Positions 7,542 to 13,085 of a stretch of 14,972 nt of DNA are shown here, piece by piece; positions within the stretch are counted from its first letter, which is position 1; each line of letters opens with the position of its first letter. The notes beneath the pieces were generated by a model. The model worked only from the letters and a program-made list of their open reading frames with translations. It had not been told where the DNA came from and did no database searches. The stretch comes from Candidatus Kuenenia stuttgartensis (lineage in GTDB: Bacteria; Planctomycetota; Planctomycetia; Isosphaerales; Isosphaeraceae), in contig CAMCFM010000046.1 in the NCBI GenBank assembly GCA_945874095.1, forward strand, positions 1 to 14,972. Reading direction: 5' to 3'. The translations under genes were made by a program, and so were the position numbers.

Positions 7542-8360
7542 ATGGCACGTTACATCGATCCCCACATCCACATGGTTTCCCGTACCACCGACGACTACAA
7601 ACGCATGGCCCTGGCTGGCTGCGCTTTGGTCAGCGAGCCCGCTTTCTGGGCTGGTTTTGATCGCTCTGGGGTGGAAGGATTTCGCGATTATTTCCGTCAG
7701 TTGACCGACTTCGAAGGCAAGCGTTCGCGAAGCTATGGAATTGCTCATTACACATGGCTTTGCATTAATGCCAAAGAGGCGGAAAATATTGAGCTTTCGC
7801 GTGAGGTGATCGCCATGATCCCTGAATTTCTCGAAAGTTCGACTGTGCTTGGGATTGGTGAAATTGGCCTGAACAAGAACACCAAAAATGAATCCACAGT
7901 CTTTTTGGAGCATCTGGAACTGGCTGCCAAAACCGACGAGCTGATCTTGATCCACACGCCTCACCTGGCGGACAAATATCAAGGCTCACGCATGATTCTG
8001 GATATGATCAAAGGCGATCGCCGAATTTCGCCGCATCGCGTTTGTATAGACCACGTTGAAGAGCACACCATCGGACTTGCTCTGGACGCCGGTCACTGGG
8101 TGGGGATGACACTTTATCCGATCACCAAATGCACTCCCCAGCGTGCCGCCGACATGGTCGAAAAATACGGGACGGATCGTATCATGGTGAATTCGGCAGG
8201 CGATTGGGGCCATTCCGATCCACTGGCTGTGCCTGAATTCATTTTTGAGATGAAAAAACGCGGCCACAGTGATTCGGATATTCAGAAGGTTGTATTTGAA
8301 AATCCTCTGACATTCTTCCGGCAATGCAGACGATTTGACTGGTCTCCAAACCAGGACTGA
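7542..8360 (+). CDS. EboB-like TatD-family metal-dependent hydrolase
   Basis: This 272-residue protein is an amidohydrolase-fold (TIM barrel) enzyme of the TatD group. The metal ligands are in place: H8 and H10 in the N-terminal DPHIH motif, E107 in GIGEIGLN, H138 in LILIHTPH, H171 in CIDHVEEH and D221 in NSAGDWGHSDP. The opening DPHIHMVSRTTDDY, AFWAGF and the closing FENPLTFF match, as I recall it, the EboB branch rather than the DNase-like TatD of Escherichia coli. In that branch the gene belongs to the ebo cluster, which acts in transport of secondary-metabolite precursors to the periplasm in algae and bacteria. Its exact reaction is unknown. No signal peptide is present, so it is cytoplasmic. 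It follows the small 90-residue gene by 60 bp and precedes the ThuA-domain gene by 62 bp. None of the other ebo genes is recognisable in the window. Family assignment is firm; the EboB label is an inference. Confidence 0.85.
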   Translation: MARYIDPHIHMVSRTTDDYKRMALAGCALVSEPAFWAGFDRSGVEGFRDYFRQLTDFEGKRSRSYGIAHYTWLCINAKEAENIELSREVIAMIPEFLESSTVLGIGEIGLNKNTKNESTVFLEHLELAAKTDELILIHTPHLADKYQGSRMILDMIKGDRRISPHRVCIDHVEEHTIGLALDAGHWVGMTLYPITKCTPQRAADMVEKYGTDRIMVNSAGDWGHSDPLAVPEFIFEMKKRGHSDSDIQKVVFENPLTFFRQCRRFDWSPNQD

Positions 8361-8422
8361 ACCTCATTTCGAGTGATTGAACAGAATACACCCGTACCTA
8401 GATTTTTGTAAGGGATAGAAGA

Positions 8423-9325
8423 TTGAATACAACCAGATTTTTCAGAGCTTTGACGACTGTTTTAGGCCTGCTGATTGCAGCACCTTTCACGGTACATGCC
8501 AAAGATACTGTCCATGTTCTGGTTTGGGATGAGCAGCAGCCGGAACAGAAGAAAGCCTACGATGGAGGCTTTCTGGGCGATGCAATTGCAACACATTTGA
8601 AATCGCTACCGGGTCTGCAAGTCAAGTCCGTGAATTTAAACTCGACGGAACAGGGCCTCGATTCCGCGACTCTCGATCAAACCGATGTCCTGATCTGGTG
8701 GGGCCATATCAAGCACGATGCTGTGACAGCGGATCACTTGAAAGCTGTGGTGGATCGTGTTCTGGCTGGCAAGATGCAATTGATCTCACTCCATTCAGCG
8801 CATTATGCTCGCCCGTTCATGACCCTCATGCAAGAGCGTTCCAAACAGGATGCTTTGAAGCAAATTCCGGAAGCGGATCGTGTGGCCGGCAAATACAACT
8901 TCAGTGCCCCATTAAAGCGTGGTTCGGTAAAAATTGATTCGCCGCTGACACCTCGCGTGGAGTTAAAAGATGGTGTCTGGGTGCTTTATCCACCGATTTG
9001 TGTGTTCCCGTCCTGGAGAGCCGACGCGGCCCCCAGCCACGTGACCACTCTTCTGCCTGATCACCCGATTGCCAAAGGTCTTCCAATCAAATGGGATGTG
9101 CCGCAAACGGAAATGTATAGCGAGCCATTTCATGTGCCGAAGCCTGATGCGGTGATATTTGAGGAGAAATGGGATAAAGGCGAATTCTTTCGCAGCGGAT
9201 GCCTGTGGACGATTGGTAAAGGACAAGTCTTTTATTTCCGCCCTGGGCATGAAACTTACCCGGTTTTCAAGCAGCCGGAAACCCTAAAAGTTCTGGAAAA
9301 TGCCGTCCGTTTTCTGGGCAAATGA
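8423..9325 (+). CDS. Exported ThuA-domain protein
   Basis: This 300-residue protein has a Sec signal peptide, with cleavage expected after VHA at residue 26, followed by one ThuA domain that fills the rest. ThuA proteins have a class I glutamine-amidotransferase-like fold and are linked to use of trehalose and similar disaccharides through 3-keto derivatives; their exact chemistry is not settled. Recognisable blocks are VHVLVWDEQQPEQ, DVLIWWGH, LISLHSAHY, EMYSEPFHVPKPD and FYFRPGHETYP. The protein should be periplasmic or envelope-bound. The start is a TTG at 8423: AGGGA at 8411-8415 lies 7 nt upstream, and the signal peptide begins exactly here. No alternative ATG fits. The gene lies 62 bp behind the TatD-type hydrolase gene and may be the last member of that operon. 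A terminator-like hairpin follows at 9356. Confidence 0.9.
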   Translation: MNTTRFFRALTTVLGLLIAAPFTVHAKDTVHVLVWDEQQPEQKKAYDGGFLGDAIATHLKSLPGLQVKSVNLNSTEQGLDSATLDQTDVLIWWGHIKHDAVTADHLKAVVDRVLAGKMQLISLHSAHYARPFMTLMQERSKQDALKQIPEADRVAGKYNFSAPLKRGSVKIDSPLTPRVELKDGVWVLYPPICVFPSWRADAAPSHVTTLLPDHPIAKGLPIKWDVPQTEMYSEPFHVPKPDAVIFEEKWDKGEFFRSGCLWTIGKGQVFYFRPGHETYPVFKQPETLKVLENAVRFLGK

Positions 9326-9355
9326 GACCGACTGCCGTTGTCCAGGCTAAATTCG

Positions 9356-9421
9356 AATCGCCGGCTGAGTCTGTGTTTGATGCATGGATTCAGCCCCGAT
9401 TGTATTTTAAAGTGTTTTTTT
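9356..9421 (+). terminator. Probable terminator after the ThuA gene
   Basis: AATCG (9356-9360) pairs with CGATT (9397-9401) and GGCTGA (9363-9368) with TCAGCC (9390-9395), with a small bulge between the two helices and a 21-nt loop. T-rich sequence follows: TATTTT at once and seven T residues at 9415-9421. The interrupted stem and long loop make this weaker than the terminator at 2472. Confidence 0.5.
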
Positions 9422-9483
9422 GCAGTGCTTACGTGACAAAATGTCTGGGTAAAGATGCTTGATGTTTTGAAGCAGGTTATGGA

Positions 9484-10593
9484 TTAGTCCTTGGGTATCA
9501 GGATCTGGTCAAGATCATAAAGCAACTGTTCCCGATTGGAATAAGGCCCGGGGCGATATCCACGGGAAGAGAGGCCTTTCTGTGTGAGTTCACTCACATG
9601 CCAGTCTTGTTTATTGGTCATGTCCCAGAATGCAACGGCATCTTCGGTTTGGAAATCTGGTTTTGAAATGGTATTGGTTTCAAACAGCCATTCGCAGAAA
9701 ATTCGAGTTCGGTCGTGTGCCAAAGGTTCCAGCCTGTGAGTCATGACATAATCTGGATGCAGGCTCAGTAATAAGTTGGGAAGCAAGGCGTAATAATAAA
9801 CATGACGCAATTGTGTTTCATCAAGCGTTGCAATCAGTGGTCGTTCGGTGGAACCACTCACAGTCATGCTGGTTACGCCGTCATTGAGGGACATTCTGCC
9901 GCCCAGATAACACGAGTTGGGCGGGTCGTTTTCGCCGCTCGTGGGTGGCGATAATCGGGCCAGTGCCGGATGCACACTTGGGCAGTGCAGGCATTCGCTG
10001 TAATTCTGGATAATCAGCTTCCAGTTCGCCTTGACGTCATATTCGATGCACGCCGCTGATTGCATTTCTGCCATCGGCCAGTTCACAAACTTGCTGGGCA
10101 TATCGGCCAGACTGTCGGCCAATAAGGCAGGTGTGCGATCCAGATTCACAAAAATAAATCCTGCCCATGTTTCACATCCAATGGCCCTTAGGCCCCAGTC
10201 CTGTTCACGGAATCCATCTACTTCTTTCATCCCGGGAGCGCCCAGAAGTTTGCCCTGACAGTCAAACGACCACGCATGATAAGGGCAAGAAAACTGGCAT
10301 GATTTTGCTGTGCCTTTGACGTTTTCTACAAGCACGGTACCGCGATGCGTGCAGATATTAAAAAAGGATCGGATTGTTCCGTCCTGCCCACGCGTGATTA
10401 AAACGGATTCACCGGCGACGGTTCTTAATATGAAATCTCCAGGGTTCGGAATTTCCTCGGCTCGACCAACATTTACCCAGCGATTGGCAAACCAGCGGTT
10501 CATTTCGACTTTAAAATATTCCGGGTCAATAAAAAATCGTGCCTGAGGAGTTCGTTTTTCCGGTCCTTCATGGTTATGAAAGGGTTTGAACAT
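9484..10593 (-). CDS. Rieske non-haem iron oxygenase, carnitine/betaine/choline monooxygenase type
   Basis: This 369-residue protein is the oxygenase component of a Rieske system. The [2Fe-2S] ligands are C81 and H83 (CTHRG) and C103 and H106 (CPYHAW). The catalytic iron is expected at H203, H208 (NYSECLHCPSVHP) and D324 (FWDMTN). The residue that bridges the two metal centres between subunits is E200, not the Asp of aromatic-ring dioxygenases. This Glu, with identical spacing, is a feature of carnitine monooxygenase CntA and its relatives acting on quaternary ammonium compounds, so such a substrate is plausible. The enzyme should be cytoplasmic and needs a flavin/ferredoxin reductase, which is not encoded nearby. 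The start at 10593 lacks a strong ribosome binding site, and no better Met is nearby. A 24-bp tandem repeat lies 30-77 bp upstream and may bind a regulator. The gene converges on the ThuA gene. Confidence 0.9.
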   Translation of the reverse strand: MFKPFHNHEGPEKRTPQARFFIDPEYFKVEMNRWFANRWVNVGRAEEIPNPGDFILRTVAGESVLITRGQDGTIRSFFNICTHRGTVLVENVKGTAKSCQFSCPYHAWSFDCQGKLLGAPGMKEVDGFREQDWGLRAIGCETWAGFIFVNLDRTPALLADSLADMPSKFVNWPMAEMQSAACIEYDVKANWKLIIQNYSECLHCPSVHPALARLSPPTSGENDPPNSCYLGGRMSLNDGVTSMTVSGSTERPLIATLDETQLRHVYYYALLPNLLLSLHPDYVMTHRLEPLAHDRTRIFCEWLFETNTISKPDFQTEDAVAFWDMTNKQDWHVSELTQKGLSSRGYRPGPYSNREQLLYDLDQILIPKD

Positions 10594-10622
10594 GAAATGA
10601 GGCTCGAAAATGAGATAAGGGA

Positions 10623-10670
10623 TGAATCCGATTGTATGGCTCGACCTGAATCAATTTTAATGGCTCAAGT
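10623..10670 (-). repeat. Two 24-bp tandem imperfect repeats upstream of the Rieske gene
   Basis: The units at 10623-10646 and 10647-10670 match at 16 of 24 positions. On the coding (minus) strand each reads GAGCCAT, seven variable bases, then GATTCA. They sit 30-77 bp before the start codon, and the proximal unit contains TACAAT, a possible -10 without a good -35. Conserved ends with a variable middle suggest tandem binding sites for a regulator of the oxygenase gene rather than slippage. Confidence 0.5.
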
Positions 10671-10768
10671 CGAATCTCACAATCGAAATCATCCCATTTT
10701 CAATTCATTCTAACCATTTCATCGCCTGAAAGTTCTGGGCAGATATAAATGGTCATAAAGAATTTGGC

Positions 10769-11245
10769 TCAGTTGTCATCGTCGCGTGGAGCAGGCTTTT
10801 TTTTGGCTTGGTTCCCAAACTTTTTCTTCGGCGGAGCATCTTCGCCATCAGGGCCACCAGGAGGTCCGCCTGGGCCGCCACGTCCGCGTTGGCCAAATCC
10901 GCCGCCAGGGCCGCCGGGGCCACCCATCGGAGGCCTGTTCAGTTTTTCAAGTTGATCTTTCGTGAGAATTTTCTCGAGCTTGGCTTTGACTTCTTTTTCA
11001 ATCGATGCGATCTCTTTGGATTGAGCTGGCGAAAGTTCCAGTTCCTCAACCATTTGTGGTGGGATCACACTACCGAGTTGGAATCGTCCCCGGCCACCAG
11101 GCTGGCCTTTGCCCTGCTGACCTTTACCCTGAGGGCCACCACGACCTCCTCGTGGAGGACCACCTTCTGGTGGCTGCGACCATGCTGTCAGTGTTAATGA
11201 CATCACGAATGTGGTTGCCAAAACTTTCAGTGCGACTGGCTTCAT
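10769..11245 (-). CDS. Secreted Gly/Pro-rich protein with LTXXQ-like helical core
   Basis: This 158-residue protein has a signal peptide (MKPVALK, hydrophobic 8-22, cleavage expected after AWS at 23). A Gly/Arg/Gln-rich segment (26-55) follows, then a short helical core (57-102), then a Gly/Pro-rich stretch (105-133) and a Lys/Asp tail. The core reads LELSPAQSKEI and later KILTKDQLEKL, two copies of the L-x-x-x-Q helix pattern of Spy/CpxP-like (LTXXQ) periplasmic proteins, but only about half their length. It should be periplasmic; a chaperone-like or cation-binding role is conceivable but not shown. The start is ATG 11245, with AGGAG 8 nt upstream; the in-frame GTG at 11254 would overlap that AGGAG. 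The gene lies downstream of the di-haem cytochrome gene on the same strand but has its own promoter, with an operator shared with that gene. Confidence 0.8.
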   Translation of the reverse strand: MKPVALKVLATTFVMSLTLTAWSQPPEGGPPRGGRGGPQGKGQQGKGQPGGRGRFQLGSVIPPQMVEELELSPAQSKEIASIEKEVKAKLEKILTKDQLEKLNRPPMGGPGGPGGGFGQRGRGGPGGPPGGPDGEDAPPKKKFGNQAKKKPAPRDDDN

Positions 11246-11314
11246 TCGATGCACTCCTGATTCGGATCCTGGTGACTCTGTGGGATCAATCCGAAATGGC
11301 TGAGCCCTTCCAAA

Positions 11315-11343
11315 ATTCTATTGCAATTTCTCGCGATTGGAAA
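11315..11343 (-). promoter_or_regulatory. Candidate promoter of the LTXXQ-like gene
   Basis: On the minus strand TTTCCA (11343-11338) and TAGAAT (11320-11315) are separated by 17 bp and match the sigma-70 boxes at 4 and 5 of 6 positions. The -10 lies 69 bp before the start codon. The -35 directly abuts the tandem GTTAC site at 11344-11358, which fits an activated promoter. Confidence 0.55.
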
Positions 11344-11360
11344 GTAACGGATTGTAACAG
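11344..11360 (-). promoter_or_regulatory. Tandem GTTAC operator upstream of the LTXXQ-like gene
   Basis: On the minus strand the site reads CTGTTACAATCCGTTAC: two GTTAC half-sites in direct repeat with a 10-bp period, ending next to the -35 box. The same site, with one base changed, lies upstream of the di-haem gene in the same orientation. Direct repeats spaced one helical turn apart and touching the -35 are typical of OmpR/PhoB-family activators; the regulator itself is not in the window. Confidence 0.65.
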
Positions 11361-11412
11361 CCATGATCATCCACGATGGATCGACCTGATGGCATGCGGT
11401 TTATCAATGTAA

Positions 11413-11444
11413 CAAGGTCCCAGAATTAAGATTCCAGGACCTTG
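11413..11444 (-). terminator. Hairpin, possible terminator after the di-haem gene
   Basis: CAAGGTCC (11413-11420) and GGACCTTG (11437-11444) are a perfect 8-bp inverted repeat, with further pairing of GAAT to ATTC inside. It lies 47 bp after the di-haem stop codon and before the promoter of the next gene, the right place for a terminator. Only a poor T tract (TTACATTGATAAA) follows on the minus strand. Confidence 0.5.
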
Positions 11445-11483
11445 CCAAGCTGAACCTGATGATCAAGACTTTCGATGGTCAGT

Positions 11484-11506
11484 CCTGGGATCAGAGTGAT
11501 CCCAGG
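11484..11506 (-). other. Perfect 10-bp inverted repeat over the di-haem stop codon
   Basis: CCTGGGATCA (11484-11493) and TGATCCCAGG (11497-11506) are separated by 3 bp and include the stop codon (11491-11493). No T tract follows on either strand. It may act with the hairpin at 11413 as a 3'-end stabilising structure. Confidence 0.55.
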
Positions 11507-12813
11507 AAGGCCATCAACTTCTTCTTCTGGTCGGCGGTGCTGCGTGAATAGGCGGTTGCGGATGCTGAGCCTTGTCCACTGTGTGCCAGAATGGCGGCGT
11601 CGAGGGTTTTGGCACGGCCATCATGCAGAAAGAAAGGTTGGAAACGGAGTCCCCAAAGTGGCGCGGTCCGCATTTCGCGAGGGCCGGCTGTGCCATCTGG
11701 GATGCCATCACCCAATTTGCCCATGTCGTGAACCAGGAAGTCGGAATAGGGCTGGAAGGTGATGTTGCGGAAGGCTGGGATCGGGTGATCGGTCGCCGTT
11801 TTCCATTTAGGCGTGTGGCAGCTGGCACATCCGATAGCGTTGAAGACATTTTCCCCGGCGACCGTATCAGGGCTCGACCTGCCACGTGTCGGTGGAGCGA
11901 GCAAGGCCTGGAAGTTGGCCAGTTCCTTGACGGTGTCGTCGTTTTCATCGTCAGGGCCTGGGATCGGATCGAACGCCAGAAGGGCCGCGTTTCCGTTCGG
12001 AGCATTTTCCTGACTTGGATTACGTCCATCACCGCCATTTGGGAACGGGTGAAGGGTGCTTGCACCAGTGCTTGGATCCATGGTTGTAAAGCCAGCCACT
12101 ACAACGCCCATTTCTTCTTTGTAGGCATCCACAGAGAAGTCATAGAGACTGCCAAGCTGAGACTTCCAGCCAAATCGGCCGATCACAGACTGACCGGTAC
12201 GCATGTCGGTCACCTGATTTACGTGGCCGGCTGTCTTAGGGCTAAGTGTCGCCTGACGAACGGCTTCGGCCAGGATCATGTTCCCGGGGATCGCTTCGAC
12301 AAGACCCAATCCCATGATGTTTGAAGTACGGCGTTTGACAACGATATTGGCTTGTGGGGGAATTTTTTCGGCTCCAATCACCACTGTCGGTGAGACTCGA
12401 CCAATCCCTTTGGCCTGCATGACAGGTCCACCAAATGCGACTAGAGGATCAAAAGAACCATCTGGATTCATTCGGCCAAACTTTGTCACAAGTGTCGTGC
12501 TTACCCCACCCGTAGCTGGGAAACTATGGCATTTGGCACAGGCATTATCGTTAAAAACAAGGCCAAGGCCTTCAGCAGGCGTTTCTTCGGATTCGAACGC
12601 GGTTTTTCCATCGTTAAAAAGCATGAGCAAATCGGGTGGTAGCCCAGCCAATGGACCACCATCAACTGGACCTGATGGTGGTGGTGGAGGTGGGCTACCT
12701 CCTCCGTTTCTTTGACCATATGCCTGTGATGCAGTCAGGCTGATCAGTAATAAACCTGTTTGGGAGATGATCCGGAATTTATTGGATCGCTTTTTCAGTG
12801 AATGAGTTCTCAT
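11491..12813 (-). CDS. Secreted di-haem c-type cytochrome, DHOR family (putative di-haem oxidoreductase)
   Basis: This 440-residue protein carries a signal peptide (basic MRTHSLKKRSNK, hydrophobic to about 30, cleavage near SQAYG) and a Pro/Gly-rich linker with six consecutive prolines (41-46). Two c-type haem sites follow: C92-A-K-C95-H96 and C329-A-S-C332-H333. The near C-terminal block FFLHDGRAKTLDAAILAHSGQ, with H397 and H411, is typical of the DHOR group, distant relatives of di-haem cytochrome c peroxidases. It should be a periplasmic electron-transfer protein or peroxidase-like enzyme; the substrate is unknown. The start at 12813 is supported by AGGGG about 9 nt upstream. The 272-bp upstream region holds two tandem GTTAC sites and a 17-bp palindrome, so regulation is likely elaborate. 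The alanyl-tRNA synthetase gene upstream has its own terminator, so this is a separate unit. Confidence 0.9.
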   Translation of the reverse strand: MRTHSLKKRSNKFRIISQTGLLLISLTASQAYGQRNGGGSPPPPPPSGPVDGGPLAGLPPDLLMLFNDGKTAFESEETPAEGLGLVFNDNACAKCHSFPATGGVSTTLVTKFGRMNPDGSFDPLVAFGGPVMQAKGIGRVSPTVVIGAEKIPPQANIVVKRRTSNIMGLGLVEAIPGNMILAEAVRQATLSPKTAGHVNQVTDMRTGQSVIGRFGWKSQLGSLYDFSVDAYKEEMGVVVAGFTTMDPSTGASTLHPFPNGGDGRNPSQENAPNGNAALLAFDPIPGPDDENDDTVKELANFQALLAPPTRGRSSPDTVAGENVFNAIGCASCHTPKWKTATDHPIPAFRNITFQPYSDFLVHDMGKLGDGIPDGTAGPREMRTAPLWGLRFQPFFLHDGRAKTLDAAILAHSGQGSASATAYSRSTADQKKKLMAFLGSL

Positions 12814-12877
12814 CTAACTTCCCCTTGAATTTGATTCAGAGACGCGGTGATGTCTTTCCAACAGTCTTGATTTCACC

Positions 12878-12894
12878 AAGACATCAGATGTCTT
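12878..12894. promoter_or_regulatory. 17-bp perfect palindrome upstream of the di-haem gene
   Basis: AAGACATC (12878-12885), one central base, and GATGTCTT (12887-12894) form a perfect dyad 65 bp before the start codon. The octamer GATGTCTT occurs again at 12849-12856, 38 bp away. It could be a dimer operator with an extra half-site, or a hairpin in the leader RNA. Confidence 0.5.
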
Positions 12895-12932
12895 AGACAA
12901 GCACATTAACGGACAAAAATACGTCTGTGACT

Positions 12933-12969
12933 GTAACGGTTTGTAACAGAATCGGTTACAAATCGTTAC
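12933..12969 (-). promoter_or_regulatory. Two opposed tandem GTTAC sites upstream of the di-haem gene
   Basis: The gene-proximal site (12933-12949) reads CTGTTACAAACCGTTAC on the minus strand, the same orientation and nearly the same sequence as the site at 11344. A second pair (12955-12969) has the half-sites at the same 10-bp period but in the opposite orientation. A possible -10, GTTAAT, lies 22 bp from the proximal site, within one base of the distance at the other gene, though the -35 (AGTCAC) is poor. Confidence 0.65.
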
Positions 12970-13004
12970 AATTTGCGAGACAAGTCAGAACTGGAACCGG
13001 CTTA

Positions 13005-13041
13005 AATGAAAAACGCATCTGACCTTTCCGGGCAGATGCGT
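13005..13041 (-). terminator. Rho-independent terminator of the alanyl-tRNA synthetase gene
   Basis: On the minus strand ACGCATCTG and CAGATGCGT (13041-13033 and 13021-13013) form a perfect 9-bp stem with an 11-nt loop, followed by TTTTCATTT. It lies 45 bp after the synthetase stop codon. Confidence 0.85.
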
Positions 13042-13085
13042 GATACGTGGTTTCACAGGACGTTCGGAGTATCGGCGTAAGTGGT

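Noticed and set aside
10713..10753. Hairpin ACCATTT/AAATGGT after the LTXXQ-like gene as a terminator
   Set aside because: The stem is short, AT-rich and interrupted, the loop is long, and no T tract follows on the minus strand.
10808..11160. Repetitive Gly/Pro codon tracts as a possible DNA repeat array
   Set aside because: The repetition is explained by low-complexity coding sequence of the LTXXQ-like protein; units are irregular and there are no spacers as in a CRISPR.
11572..12324. Plus-strand open frame of 250 codons
   Set aside because: It is antisense to the di-haem gene, where both CxxCH motifs and the signal peptide are intact in the other strand.
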